A stretch of DNA of 64,000 nucleotides. It comes from Blasia pusilla. Its lineage: Eukaryota > Marchantiophyta > Marchantiopsida > Blasiales. How positions within the stretch are numbered: position 1 is the first letter of the stretch; each line of letters starts with the position of its first letter. The translations under genes and the position numbers were made by a program. Below, piece by piece: positions 33,551 through 45,157 of the stretch. Location: NCBI GenBank assembly GCA_050084515.1, contig CM114272.1, positions 25,358,001 to 25,422,000 on the forward strand. Direction: 5' to 3'. The notes below the pieces were generated by a model that was given only the letters and a program-made list of their open reading frames with translations, did no database searches and had not been told where the DNA came from.

Positions 33551-34947
33551 TTTGCATAAAGCATGAAGGAGTACCGCATGAATGGTTCATGTGAGTGCAT
33601 AAAATTCTAGGATTGGAAATAAATATGCGTGCGCTTTTCATGAAATCGGTCGGCGGAATATTACGTCGTGCTCGATTCAGTCCACGGTGTGGACGATTTG
33701 AAATCGTCACCATGCGTCGAACAGAAGTAGCACCTCAACCGGACCTTCCCATCCAAAAGTTTTCTATGGTGAGGGGGATGATGAAGATGCAAGCGATCGG
33801 GCATACCTACGTAGAACGCGTTAGAGCTCTTCCTCGGTAATTTCTTCCTTCCAGAAGAGCAATAGCTTTAATTTCTTCCTTCCAGTAGAGCAAGAGCTAT
33901 CGAGGAGATTAAATAACCACCATAAATTTCGACAAAGGACTTAGAAAATGAGAAATCATATCAGTCATAGATCACTTGTACAGGAGTCCATTCACAACAA
34001 TCACGGGTTCCGAAAATTGACAGCTATTTGAGTTCCTCTGATCAGCGGTAGTTTTTCAGCAGCGTGGAATCCAAATCGAATCACCTCATTTGTTTCTTAG
34101 AGACGGGACCGATTCTCGTTTGGCTTCTTCGAAATGAGGATAGGACAGATAGTGGATCGGCCAGCTTTCATTCGCATCACCAAGGGGTGAGAACCCTCAC
34201 ATGTGACGTGTAAAAGGTGTAGGCTCCTCTGGCTGCGAGGGCTGGCCCTGGCTGGGACTCAGCCACCAAACAACTTTCAACAGTCCGATGAAAAGTTCCC
34301 GAAATAAATGTGAAGAATTGAAGCTCGTCGGTGATTCCCAATATTTCGAAATATTGTTCTAAACTTCTAAACATCGTCCAAACTCCAAAGAGTTAGCGCG
34401 TCCATCCGTCTATCCAGATCTACGCATACAACTTCGGTGACAGCACAGGATGCTCTATTCGTAGAGGGGGGGCCTAGGATTGTCCGTCAACTAATGCTAG
34501 GCGGCCAACGACCCAAACCATCGCCCTAGGCCTATGGGAGGGGGGATCCAGAACAGTTTGAATCTCGTGTTCAAAATCGTGATCTCGCGGAGGAAAAACT
34601 CGGAAATGACTGTCGCCAGCTATCGCTCTCGCGTTTAGGGTTCCACTATCCAACGCCGATATGGATTCCGCGGAAACCATCCAGCGTTTCCAAAATGCTG
34701 TTACGTAAGTGCCTTGGAAGCGGAGGCACGAGGTGAATAGCGACCTTGCGGTAGTAGTACATCACGAAGATGGACATACCAAACTACCAAACATCGCTCC
34801 CATGAGCACTCTGCCATTACGGAAAGGTGACCCACACGCGCTATCGGGATTGAACTGGACCTCTCGAGAGGATGAGAATTAGACTATGGCGGAGGACTAA
34901 GATATCCATTTCTCAACGTCGCGCTCGAGACTAGGGAGTCAGTGTCG
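33551..34947. other. Intergenic, possible gene 5' end
   Basis: Contains a short tandem duplication at about 33842-33898 (AATTTCTTCCTTCCAG twice) and the exon candidate at 34661-34704. Nothing else is recognised. Confidence 0.5.
34661..34704 (+). other. Candidate first coding exon with GTAAGT donor
   Basis: ATG at 34661 opens MDSAETIQRFQNAVT, followed directly by the strong splice donor GTAAGT at 34705. The upstream sequence is GC-balanced and leader-like. No second exon could be found before the convergent minus-strand gene at 34948, so this may be a truncated gene start or chance. Confidence 0.3.
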
Positions 34948-35955
34948 TCAAAAGGCTCCAGGGGGCACTCTGGATGGAAGGGAGCGGATTGAATGGAAAG
35001 AAGGACAATCCCCGCAGGGAGGGGAACTTGGAGGGGGTTGGACTGGTGTCTGACCGCGGAAGCTCCCTGAATAGCCAGTGTCGAATTCCTTCAGGTAACC
35101 GGTGGCGGAATTTTCTGGAGATGGTGGCACAGTTTCAAAGACTTCTTCGTTGTCACCCTTCCACAGCGTGATGGGGTTATCGACCTGATTCGCATTCGGT
35201 CCTGGATTTCTTAGGGAATTCCCGTCATCTGAAGAGGGCGGCGTCCTGAAAATCTCATTTTTACGCTGCGGAAATGGCAAGAGGTCGTCGGTGGGATTAT
35301 CACCGACTACCGCAGTCGAAAACGTCGTGCTTTCCCTATTCTCACTGCTCGAAAGTACTTCATCGCTTGGGCCATTGAATGCTTTCACCTTCCTCCCTCC
35401 GAAACCTAAACTCATTCTCGGACCTGTAAAGAAACCCTAGAATTAATGTTAGATGTAATTCTGTACCAACAGATATACAAGGAAAGTTCAACGATGCCCC
35501 TGAACTCCCGGAGCATCGTGTCTCTTATGATAGAAATCAAGCCTCCGGAGATAGGAGGAGTTTTTAAGCTCCAAAAAGAAAAAAAAAAAGTGATAACAGT
35601 GCAGCACCTTGTATGTGGTGTATAGAATCTACATTCATGACAAACTGCACATCTGGTCCGTGGTTTGAATGATTGCGGCGACCACTACTGAGAATCCGGT
35701 CTTCAAAATTGTGTGGCTCTAACTTTTAAACGCTGGAGCACTCAGAGTCTCAGAATGTCGTGTTTCCAGATCAAAGAAGGAATGAATTCACACTAGAGCC
35801 GTACATTTAGAGAACGAACAACGTTGAGTGTCAAAATTACCAGAAGTGCTGTAGGTGGAGACGTGAACTGCATCAGCAACGAAGCTCCGGCAGATGATGA
35901 GCCCGAACAATATGAGGATTCCAGCTCTCATACCCGAGATTGTAGTGGCCTCCAT
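34948..35955 (-). CDS. Small secreted protein, two exons, function unknown
   Basis: The proposed model is complement(join(34948..35423,35841..35955)), 196 residues. Exon 1 starts at ATG 35955 (MEATTISG) or the second ATG at 35931 (MRAGILILFGLIIC), and encodes a hydrophobic signal peptide ending near FVADA. The intron (35424-35840, 417 bp) has GTAATT at the donor and TTTCTTTACAG at the acceptor, and the phase-1 join keeps frame (STSG|PRMSLGFGG). The mature part is hydrophilic and rich in Ser, Pro, Asn and Gly, with a CGDC pair and the C-terminus RSLPSRVPPGAF. Signal peptide, low-complexity pro-region and a short Pro-rich end resemble precursors of plant signalling peptides, but no CLE, IDA, CEP, PIP or RALF consensus is present. 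Splice sites agreeing with frame make a real gene likely. Confidence 0.6.
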
Positions 35956-36591
35956 GTTCAACATCTTCCACAGTTCACCGGACTATATCTGGAGAAACTG
36001 AAAAATAGAAAGCTCAGAATAGATGGACTCTCTCAAACCTTGTAGAGTGAACAATTTGTCACTCACAGTACTACACGCCGCTCCTACCTATAGAACCACT
36101 GCACGAGAATCGCAGACATGCGTTTCCGAGGAAACAGTAGCCGTCAAAATGCTTGCAACCGTGCAGTCGATGTGACTAGCTATCAGTACTTATCAGTCGA
36201 TACGATGAAAGGCCACAGAATCTACCGAAGGAAATGGTGATCCTACCTAGAGCTTTGAAAGTATCCTTCTTCAAGTTAAAGGAAAAGACTCAATGTGGAG
36301 TTCTTAAACCGTGCGACAACCCGTACGAAAGCTCTGCATGAAATTCTTGACATTTACAACCGAACTCCCATGATACGACGCTACTTCCGCAGACCTGTTC
36401 CTGCAGTGGCGCTCACATTCGGCCTCTCTCCTACGCTCCGCAGCGCGTGCTTAGACTCTCTTTCAACTGAAAACGGCCCTAGAGTGCTCGACTCCGGAGA
36501 GCTCCAGGCACTTACCTCAACGTGTCGGATTTCATTAATGATAGGAATGACTCATAATTGCCTTCCCTTCATAGATTGAGGCGACAGAAAA
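35956..36591. other. Intergenic, upstream of the secreted-protein gene
   Basis: Presumed promoter region for the minus-strand gene. A plus-strand frame of 94 residues at 36295-36579 has no recognised domain. Confidence 0.45.
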
Positions 36592-36648
36592 GGAGAGCGA
36601 TATTGCCAAAGCCCGGAGCACTAATTGCTCCGGGCTTAGGGGCTCCCA
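36592..36648 (+). repeat. Element terminus with nested palindrome (copy 1)
   Basis: The segment starts GGAGAGCGATATTGCCAAAG and contains the palindrome GCCCGGAG...CTCCGGGC around ACTAATTG. About 54 bp is nearly identical to 45898-45953. Its first 36 bp match 37202-37237 in inverse orientation. Confidence 0.85.
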
Positions 36649-37089
36649 CTAATTGGGAACCCCCAAGCGCCCTAACCTACCCGTTATCTCCTAACCCACC
36701 CGCGGATTTGCGTATGTTTCCTGCACCCTTGCTTGCAGCGGATTTGTATTGCAGTTTGAATCAAAAGTGTTTGCAACGACCCACGCTGGCATTCTCTATC
36801 CATTCTCTCCACTGCAGATTTCGACGAGGGAGCTCAATCGATTTCAAATTTGAGGCTCGGACATGGGCAACAATCCGGTTGTAACTCAGGTTCTTTAGCA
36901 GCGTTTTTCAGCTCATGCTTCGCACCGTATTATTCAGCTTCTGATGGAAGAATGTTAACTGACCATGGTTCTTCCTTCCATCTACGGGCCCTATATTTTT
37001 GCAGGTTCTTCTTCATATGCATCACACCGTCCAGCAAGAAACATCCACAGTCCCCCACATTGAGTTTTTTCGGTAGAGATTTGCCAACG

Positions 37090-37350
37090 CCGCGGCGCGC
37101 CTATTATGCGCTTCTATTTGCGCCTCGTTTTTCCGCCAGGATTTGTTTTTTCGACACTCGGCGGAATCGTTCGCATTAATCCTCGACAACCATTCCACAA
37201 CCAATTAGTGCTCCGGGCTTTGGCAATATCGCTCTCCCGCGGCGCGCCTATTATGCGCTTCTATTTGCGTCCTCGTTTTTTCGGCCAGGATTTTTTTTTG
37301 CCTGACACTCGAGCGGAATGCGTTCTGCATTAATCCTACAGCAACCATTC
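37090..37350. repeat. Near-identical ~110-bp duplication differing by homopolymer indels
   Basis: Segments at about 37090-37199 and 37239-37349 both begin CGCGGCGCGCCTATTATGCG and end CAACCATTCCACA. They differ mainly by one-base insertions in the second copy (GCCTCG versus GTCCTCG, TTTTTCCG versus TTTTTTCGG, CACTCGG versus CACTCGAG). They flank the inverted terminus at 37202-37237. Confidence 0.8.
37202..37237 (-). repeat. Element terminus, inverted relative to 36592 and 45898
   Basis: The exact reverse complement of the first 36 bases at 36592 (GGAGAGCGATATTGCC...). With 45898-45953 it forms inward-reading terminal repeats around the MULE genes. Confidence 0.85.
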
Positions 37351-38214
37351 CACATTCCTTATCTTGGCTAGGGTCCTTTCCACAGCCTATGGTTTACGTT
37401 AACGTTGCTACTCTGCTCAACTCCTATTGGTCCGTAGCTTTGATGAAGCAGTAGCAGTTGGCTCCAAGGCCCGGAAAACCTTATTATCTTTACAACTTCA
37501 CACCATTTATTATTGAACATACATAAGTAGAAATGTTGTTACACTTGTATCTATTTGGATCATTTCCTTTTGGATAGGTAACTTGAGAATCAATTTCATT
37601 GCATATGGAATCCCTGCTGTAATCCCTCAAAGATGAAGTGGAATGGTGTCCTCGGGAAGTGGATTATTGCCCACTATTGGAAGGTAATTCGGGATTGGAA
37701 ACCATGCCACATGCATTGTTTTGAATGATTTTCAGGATTTATGGCATTGTGTTCACCACCACAGAGCAATGTGGTTTTGAGTAGCTTAAAATCCCGAAGG
37801 AAGGAACAGAGAATGGTGAAGTTCCGTGAGGTAGTTCGCATGGAGGATGACATTCACATACAATGGTAACCTAAGAATCGTATCTGAGTTAAGATGACAT
37901 GTGGTTCTCACACGTAAGATATTTTATTATGGACAACTTCAAGTATGCAAGGAACAAAACAGATATATTGAACATTATAATGTACCGTGGAATGGTGTCC
38001 ATCACATCCGGATGATATTATCGACAATTGAAGACCTCTTTCTTCATATTGAAAAAAATACAAAAAATAATAGAATAAATACAATTCTCGATCTCCTTTA
38101 TGTCCCAACTCCAAAATGTTCATGAAAATTCTGCTACAAAATTTCATCCATTACTTCCTAAAAGGATAGAATGTCATGTGATATTCAAAATTCTTCGTGC
38201 CTACTCCACTTACA

Positions 38215-41200
38215 CTATGTGTTTGTACACGTTGATGAGGCAATGGCTGCTTCTCTATCAAGTTGGGCTTGTGGGCCCAACTTTGTCTTTCTAGACTTTG
38301 CTCTGGGGAATAAAGGTAGGTCAGTGAATGAATTTGGGTTTTGCCTATCATCCTGGTCTGTCATGGATCTTGTAGATCTTCTTCTACGTCGGGACCAACG
38401 TTCAATGTTTGATTGAACTCGTCTAATGGAATTATTGTTCAAGAATCCATCTTGAAAATTGGAGAATGGATTACCTGGTTGAGGTGTCAACCCATTTTCA
38501 GCTGCTATTTTTGCAGACTCGATCCTTCCGCTCAGCTCCTTCAAAGCCCTTGCAGTTAAAGTAAGAAGGCGAGCATTGTGAACACAGGAAAGTCGTATGC
38601 TTGAGAACAAGTTGTCAATTTCTTCAATATTGGAGTTTGTTACAGGGTTTGCACAGTCCGATGATAATCGACATCCTGGTGGAATGGTGTCTATGTGCCA
38701 ACACCAGAGATGGAAAACAATTAGTTTAGCAGTAGCCACCACTAATATCAAATCCCTTGTTGAAATACGAACATTTTTATGATCTTGGAAGTATTCATGA
38801 CCTGCATGTAGAAGTATACATGACCTGGTTCTAGACCTGATCCTAGAAGTATACATTACCTGATCCATGACGTAAACATGACATGGTCCTAGAAGTAGAC
38901 ATGCCTTGATTCCTGAAGTTTACATGACCTGATCCACCTTGTATACATCACTCGATGTTCACTATTGTTATTTACCTCCATTTGGATGCATGTCAAACAT
39001 CTCAGGTTGGCATGGACCATTCTCCAATTCCTCATTCGATTGTCGTGTTATGAGCTTGAGATGAGCCATCCCACCCTGTCTTGTTCCTAACCTTGTTCCC
39101 AGAATCTTCACCAAATGCTTCATTGTAATTTTCCTTCAATAAAGCGCAATCTTTTGGCATACTTTTAAAAAAAGTCAGTATAATATAATACCAATTTTAG
39201 TACATATGTAAAGTAATATGTTCAATTCACTTTGAAAAGAAGGAGAATACAAGAATGTAAGAGGACCTTACAATATGCTTGCAAATGTTCCCCTTCAGAG
39301 ACCATGGACAGTCACAATGACCCCACTCTGTATCGTAGTTGTAGACTTCATACCATTTATTCTCCAATGTCGACTCTAACTCTTGCCATACTCACCTCCC
39401 CTGGTGCGTATGATCTCTACATCACTACCAAAATTGCTTTCCTTTCAAAACAGCGTTGTTTACGTATTTTCATGTGTCGCATTTGTCACAAATCCTCTCC
39501 TTTTCAACAAGTGGAAGTGGAAATACCATGCCTCAATGTCATTGATGAGTTTCCAAACTAGGTAGTCCCCTCTTCTCTGTGATAATGTTTTGTGGTCATC
39601 ATGTAAGATAGCCTTCATGCTTCCATGATAGTTCTCAATTGCCGCATTTGTGTCTTGATTTGCATGAGGATAGTCCCTTGCTGCTTTTACCCACTTTGTT
39701 GAAGTCATTGCACCAATGAGGAAATGTTAATTCAAATTTGAATGCATAATTGAATGCGACAACCAAACTCAAAGTCAAGAAACAACAATGATACTCACCA
39801 ATCTTGGGTTCCCAATATGTTTGTATGTACTTTACAAACTCTGACTCCGCTTGATAGTCTTCATAGAATTTCTCTAGGTCCCTCTTTGCGTCATTCAAAA
39901 TGACTTGTCGTGTGTATGTGCCACATCAATTCACATACATGATGTCTCCTAACCTTCGCGACATTTCAGCTCTCATGCCATGACTACGCACCTTTTTCTT
40001 CAACTGCTTTAACCAGTCATGCCGTACATGCCATAGACATAGAATGATGTGTGCTGTTGGAAATATTGCCCTGTTCAAAGGGTTCCAATCATTTAGTCTG
40101 CATTAGAAACAGATAGAATCGCTTCTATGTTGGTGGAATGGTTTCCCTTCTTGAGGAAGACTGGTTTCCTACATGTTGGAAAAATAATGAATACAACTTC
40201 ATATGCATAGCTAATGCTGCTTAAAGCACTCATACCATAGAAGGATATTGATGTTTGTTGGCAGAAACGATTTTTGCAACGGTGGAATGGTTTTTTCCAC
40301 CGTGAGAGTAAATGTGAGAAGATTATCCTATCCAAATCTACAGTTAACCCATCATGCCAATTTTTGTTAATGAATACAGAGGAATTTATTCTCACCTTAA
40401 TGCATTCTGCTTTGCCAAAGCGTCGTCAACAATGATCGCATTTGGTTCCCAATTCGGTTGGATGACTCTACATTTATCCAAGATAGCTTTCAACCACTTT
40501 CCCAAATACACTTCTTTTGCACTAGATGTGAGAACCCACGCCACGGGTATCCCTGAGTGGTGATCATCAAACACCAGCAAAGTATATAGGGGAAACTACA
40601 AAACATCAATAGAAGTGTTAGTACCATGATTATATGGAATCATTTTTACATGAATGAAAGTAATAAGAAGACTTACTTCACATGAAATATCTCTTCAACA
40701 AAATAAGTAAGAGCAAGTACCCTGTTGCGATTTGTGCCAAATGTGCTATCCATGCTCAAGGCGCTGCCATGTCCATAATTTACAAGAGCATTCAACTGCC
40801 ATTGGCTTTGGAATCCCAAAATGAATGGATGTGTCTCATCCATGTAAGGCTCGTAAATGAACACCTTCTCAGAAGAATACTCGACAAACAAGCTCAAGGA
40901 CTTGTTCTCGCTCCTAGCATATAGAAATGTCTCCTGATTGAATTGTTTTTTTATGTTTCGTATATCATGCATTTGCATGAAGTCATCTCGGGTCAAACTC
41001 TCTTCAAAGTTGGTATCCATCAACGAGCGCTCTTTCAACATCTTTGAATGCTCGGCTTGGATCTGGTGGGGCTTAACCCCCAAGCGAAGCCTCTCTTTCA
41101 CATAATTCTTTAGATCATCTGAAATCCTAGGAGCAAACATCTTCGGTGTATCTATGCATGCTTTGTCGTCCTTTCCATGGCATGGCTTGTTGGCTTTATC

Positions 41201-41293
41201 CACGTGAGCTCTATTTTTGTAGGTGATCTTTGCAACATGCGGAGGAGTGTTGATTTCAAGGATCAGAAACGACATTGACACCCACGTTTGCAA
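38215..41293 (-). pseudogene. MULE transposase with SWIM zinc finger, introns, broken
   Basis: From the 5' side: a frame at 40682-41293 (KNYVKERLRLGVKPHQIQ, then GHGSALSMDSTFGTNRNR, the first acidic motif). A clean 85-bp intron follows (40597-40681, GTGAAG to TTGTAG), then FPLYTLLVFDDHHSGIPVAW, then WEPNAIIVDDALAKQNALR. A second GT-AG intron lies at 40098-40395, then FPTAHIILCLWHVRHDWLKQ, the conserved block after the catalytic core. YPHANQDTNAAIENYHG near 39610-39660 is typical of the plant MULE transposase family. A SWIM finger CDCPWSLKGNICKH lies near 39255-39310, and a C-terminal frame at 38215-38868 ends in a basic RRRRR stretch. A stop after IMYVN (near 39930) and other lesions suggest inactivation. 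The protein would bind termini and excise and insert the element. Confidence 0.85.
38797..38955. repeat. ~23-bp minisatellite, about seven degenerate units
   Basis: Units begin CATGACCTG, CATTACCTG, CATGACATGG, CATGCCTTG and end in GAAGTATA, GAAGTAGA, GAAGTTTA or TTGTATA. The array lies at the 3' side of the MULE transposase and enters its last frame. Confidence 0.75.
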
Positions 41294-42032
41294 CTATCGC
41301 CTCTACTTATGATTTGTCCTCATGCCTACTACCTCTTCCACTTTTGGGGACAGCAGACTGTAAACACAACAAAAGGAGCTGATGTGAAATTAACACACTA
41401 AACCATTTCTAACTGAATGGTCATCCACTCTCCTCAATAATCAAAGTTTGAAATATGTGAATGGATAGGAGAAGATAGTGGGCACCTATGCACAATCTCC
41501 GATGCATTTGGCGCAGATCGGTTGGGCCATACGCACAATAGTATATTGTGTACAATGGACCCCCTCCATCCATGTCTCTCGAGCAGCCCTTGCCCAATCT
41601 TGACATTCCTTTCCGAATGTTGTTGGGTTCCTTCCATCGCCATGCCCTCGCCAAGAATGAGATCATGTAATCTTTCCCAAGGTATGTATGCTACATGATC
41701 GTCATCCCAGAAAGCTTGTTGGTGAGATAAGTCTTGGAGGAATATCGTTTGAACAAAAATCTTGTTCATGGATAATATCCTCCTTGTTAAAGAGCTTCCA
41801 CTTGCAAGCATATCGGATGTGGCCATGGCGGGAGGCCAGTTCGTGATCAATGTTTCCTGTATGTTAATAAGACAGAAAGAACAGTGTCAAAGGTGCTATT
41901 CAAACATTTACTAATCTGGTTGGACATGGTTTAACAAATGGCATGTATAGGGTTTTTATGTGAATGAAGAAGTGCATTAGGTGCCCATTTCGCATTCCTC
42001 GCTTTCAAACAGATCCTACTCTCCTGTCCATT

Positions 42033-42230
42033 ACAGTGGAATGTCTTCACCGACATATGGAATGGCTTTGCATTGTCATGGAATGGCTTCCCATAGACAT
42101 GGAAGACATGGAATGGCTTTCCCTTCACATGGAATGGCTTCTCTGTTTTGTGGAATGGCTTCAACAAAGGTGGAATGGCTTTCTCTGGGGGAGCTGGAAT
42201 GGTTTATCAGACCCATGGAATGCTTCGGTG
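42033..42230. repeat. TGGAATGGCTT repeat, about ten copies
   Basis: TGGAATGG or a close variant (TGGAATGTCTT, TGGAATGC) recurs every 15-27 bases. On the minus strand it gives a frame rich in KPFH (41931-42167: KPFHKTEKPFHVKGKPFH). The same core occurs elsewhere in the MULE, in introns and in the proline-rich ORF. Confidence 0.85.
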
Positions 42231-43003
42231 ATGATTTCCTCCTAAGCATGGGAAGGAACAGAATTTCTTAGAATAACTTTACTCGTTTGGATTGCCCTCC
42301 AATCTGCGTGCTACATTGCTCTCGAACCTCGGGAACTTGTGCCCAAAAACGCAGTGTATGAAAAAAATCATGGAAGTTTGTGAACTCCCACCACTTTGAA
42401 TTCAGAATCAAATACTTTGTACAAGGTGGTGGCATTCCTAGTGGTAGCATGTTCCACTTGTGTAAGCCTCTTCTAACTCTACTACTATGGGGCCTGTCAC
42501 TTAAGTATAAGTGAAGAACCAACTGTATACCTGTAGTAGATTCTTTAAGAGCCTATGTACAAAATTACTTTCAGGTAAGGTCCGAGAAGTACAAAACTAC
42601 AGCGCTAATGACAAAAACTAACGAGGGTATATACTGCCGTGAGAGAAGTATCTAAAAACCACACGGCACGACTACGGAATCTAGCTTCCCATATCCAATA
42701 TGGGAACATCTCCATCTATGCTATCTGCAATGACAACACGAGAAAAAAATCAGAGATAGGAATATCATTACTATCCATGCTAAGCTATTTTGAAAGTAAA
42801 ATAAGAGAGCAAAATTGGAGGTAGAGAACAAGGACTCTTGCCATAATCACAAAATCACATAGAGAGTGCATACTCATACATATATTCATACCTTTTTCTT
42901 TTTCTTTTCCACTCTGGGTTGAGTGGCCGTACTTGTTCTTCCGTTTAGCCATCCTGGTTGGGGGTTGCCATCATTTGTTGGAGGACTTCAAACTTCGACT
43001 TTC

Positions 43004-45157
43004 CTAATTCCCCTGCACTCCTCGACAAGAGGTGTCAAACCTTCGTGTGGACTTCACGTTCTTGGCCTTGGTCACTTGTGAGTGAGTGCCAAGTTTAGGT
43101 ACCTCACTTCTAATGTTGTCATTGATATCATTCAACAACGTCTTGCCCAAATTTTTCTTCAAAGCTCTCAATTCTCTAGAGGATAGTTTTTTCTTCATAA
43201 GGGTGTCATCATCAAGCATCTTGAGATCCTCCAATATTTCCGGATTTGCAAAAGGAATCTGCACGTCTTCATGAATAGGGGTGCGAAATGCAGAGCCGGT
43301 TGTGTTGACCAAATGTGGATCGTCTGTAACCCCTTCATGATGGATGGCTGCCCCATTCTCACCACATGGAGTGTGTGGAATGGGTTCCACAGGTGTATCA
43401 CCTCGACACTGTGCATACACACTTTCGGCTCCCCCCTCTGGTGGAATGAATTCCGCATTAGGCTGAAGTCCCGGAGGTGGAGTGGCATCCGCATTGATAG
43501 AATCCCCACCTGGTGGAATGGGTTCCATCAACTGACTCTCTCTCGGCCGTGGAGTGGGATCCGCCTTGAGCCTCCCCACCTGGTGGAATGGGTTCCACCA
43601 TTTGATTCTCTCTTGGCGGTGGAGTGGGTTCCACCATTGGAGCCTCCCCACTTGGTGGAATGGGTTCCACCAATTCACTCTCTCTAGGGGGTGGAGTGGG
43701 TTCCACCCTTGGAGCCTCCCCACCAGGTGGAATGGGTTCCACCAATTCACTCTCTCTCGGGGGTGGGAGAGATCTTTTCGATCGTGTACAGGGGGACTCG
43801 GCTGCTGCTGTAACAATCTTCCCCTTCAATTTTGGTGTCTCGGCCTTCCTTTGGCCCTTTGAACGCTGTGGTACTTTGCAATTAGAAGCCTTACCCGCCT
43901 CTTTACTGTTAACAGCCTTACCCGCGTCGTCGCCTAAGCGATGACGCCGGGGTGGCAAGGGTTGGAAATCACTGCTATCTGATTCCGAAGACTTATGTAA
44001 GTCTCCACCCGTCTCCTCTGCTCTCACTTTCAAGCCCTGTTTTCCCTTCTTACACCAGGTGTCTTTGTCATGTTTCCTTTGACTTGGAACATATGCACCA
44101 GCTCTCTCCTCACAAATATCTTTTGCTTTTTTGGAATCTCTAGTGGCCAACCATTCCTCATATTGTTGCTTGGCCATAAACTCAGAGTACTTGGCTTGAT
44201 CTCGCTCAAGCCAACCCATTAGATTTTGTTTCTTGCGTGCTATCCACGCAACACTCTGCTTGACTTGTGCCTCTCTTTCGACAAAAACTCGGTAGGTAGC
44301 TCTCAGAGAGACACAACGTCGCCTTTTGAACTACTCCCACAACTTCTTAACCATCTCCAGATGTGTGAAGTAACCCTTACCCCTCCCTATCAAGTCCTTA
44401 GAACCTTGTAGACTTGCTCTATCTATGGCTGCCAAGCAACCATATACTACATGCTCCATCATGGAGTTACTATTTTGGCAATCATGAACTCTCACCAAGC
44501 ACTCACGGTATTGTTTCCTGTCTAGGAGGCCATCCCAATCCCGAATATGCAAGGAATTCACCAAATTACACTCCATCAAAGCCACCAGTGATGGCTTCTT
44601 CCTAGTATCGGGATATGAGGACTCATTTGCATAGACAACCACCTCTCCGAGTGGAATTGACGCAACCTCTACATTTTCTCCCTTCTGATTTTAGCCTCCC
44701 TCCTCTGAGCATCCCCGGATTTCCTAAGGAGCTCTCTCTCTCTCTGGGCATCTATCACTTCTCTCTTACGACCCATCACTGGGTCGTTGGCGCGCCTACC
44801 TGGATTTTCTAGTGGGACTAGCAATGCCTCGTCCAAGTCAGGGTGGTTTTTAATCAAGTGTTGATTGCACTTGGTTTTATTTTTGGCCTTTAGGATGCGA
44901 TTACAAAGCATGCACATCCACTTTTCCCCATCCTCTATGTATCTCCAATATGTGTTCTCCCCAAGAGCAACACCCCACACAACTCGATTCATACTGGTGG
45001 CTGCCACGATTGAACTCTGACAGAAGATATACCGAGACCTACGACTGCCAAACTGACACCACACAACCTCCTCCATAAGCACTTCAACAATAGAGTAGTA
45101 CTCAAACATCAGGCCTGATAAGAAATCCATGGTATGAAGGAGAAAGAAATAGACCAA
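43004..45157 (-). pseudogene. MULE-associated ORF: BED-like zinc finger and proline-rich repeats
   Basis: The 5' frame (44669-45157) contains WRYIEDGEKWMCMLCNRILK followed by NKTKCNQHLIKNHPDL, a BED/C2H2-like finger (C-X2-C and H-X4-H) expected to bind DNA. Then comes a basic, coiled-coil-like stretch rich in RERE. The frame at 44331-44642 (CLVRVHDCQNSNSMMEHVVY, GCLAAIDRASLQGSKDLIGR) has the style of plant transposon-associated DUF regions. The frame at 43458-44219 continues with MGWLERDQAKYSEFM and ends in 24-residue repeats with VEPIPPGGE. Frame then shifts by two bases in the repeat array, and the C-terminal part (FANPEILEDLKMLDDDTLMK, SSRELRALKKNLGKTLL) is read from another frame down to 43004. 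It could be the N-terminal half of the transposase gene or a separate second gene. Confidence 0.62.
43512..43780. repeat. 72-bp coding minisatellite (GGTGGAATGGGTTCCACC units)
   Basis: Units start at 43512, 43582, 43654 and 43726. Units two and three are 72 bp; the first is 70 bp, and that two-base loss accounts for the frameshift of the ORF. Each unit has two versions of the core: GGTGGAATGGGTTCCACC and GTGGAGTGGGTTCCACC, both imperfect palindromes. Confidence 0.9.

Noticed and set aside
35824-36045. 73-residue plus-strand frame
   Set aside because: It is the complement of exon 1 and upstream sequence of the secreted-protein gene, whose splice sites and signal peptide are on the minus strand.
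43271-43944. Plus-strand frames with WWNGFHQ-type repeats, and minus-strand ERVNWWNPFHQVGRL repeats
   Set aside because: They are other-frame readings of the 72-bp minisatellite; the VEPIPPGG frame continues the upstream ORF and fits better.
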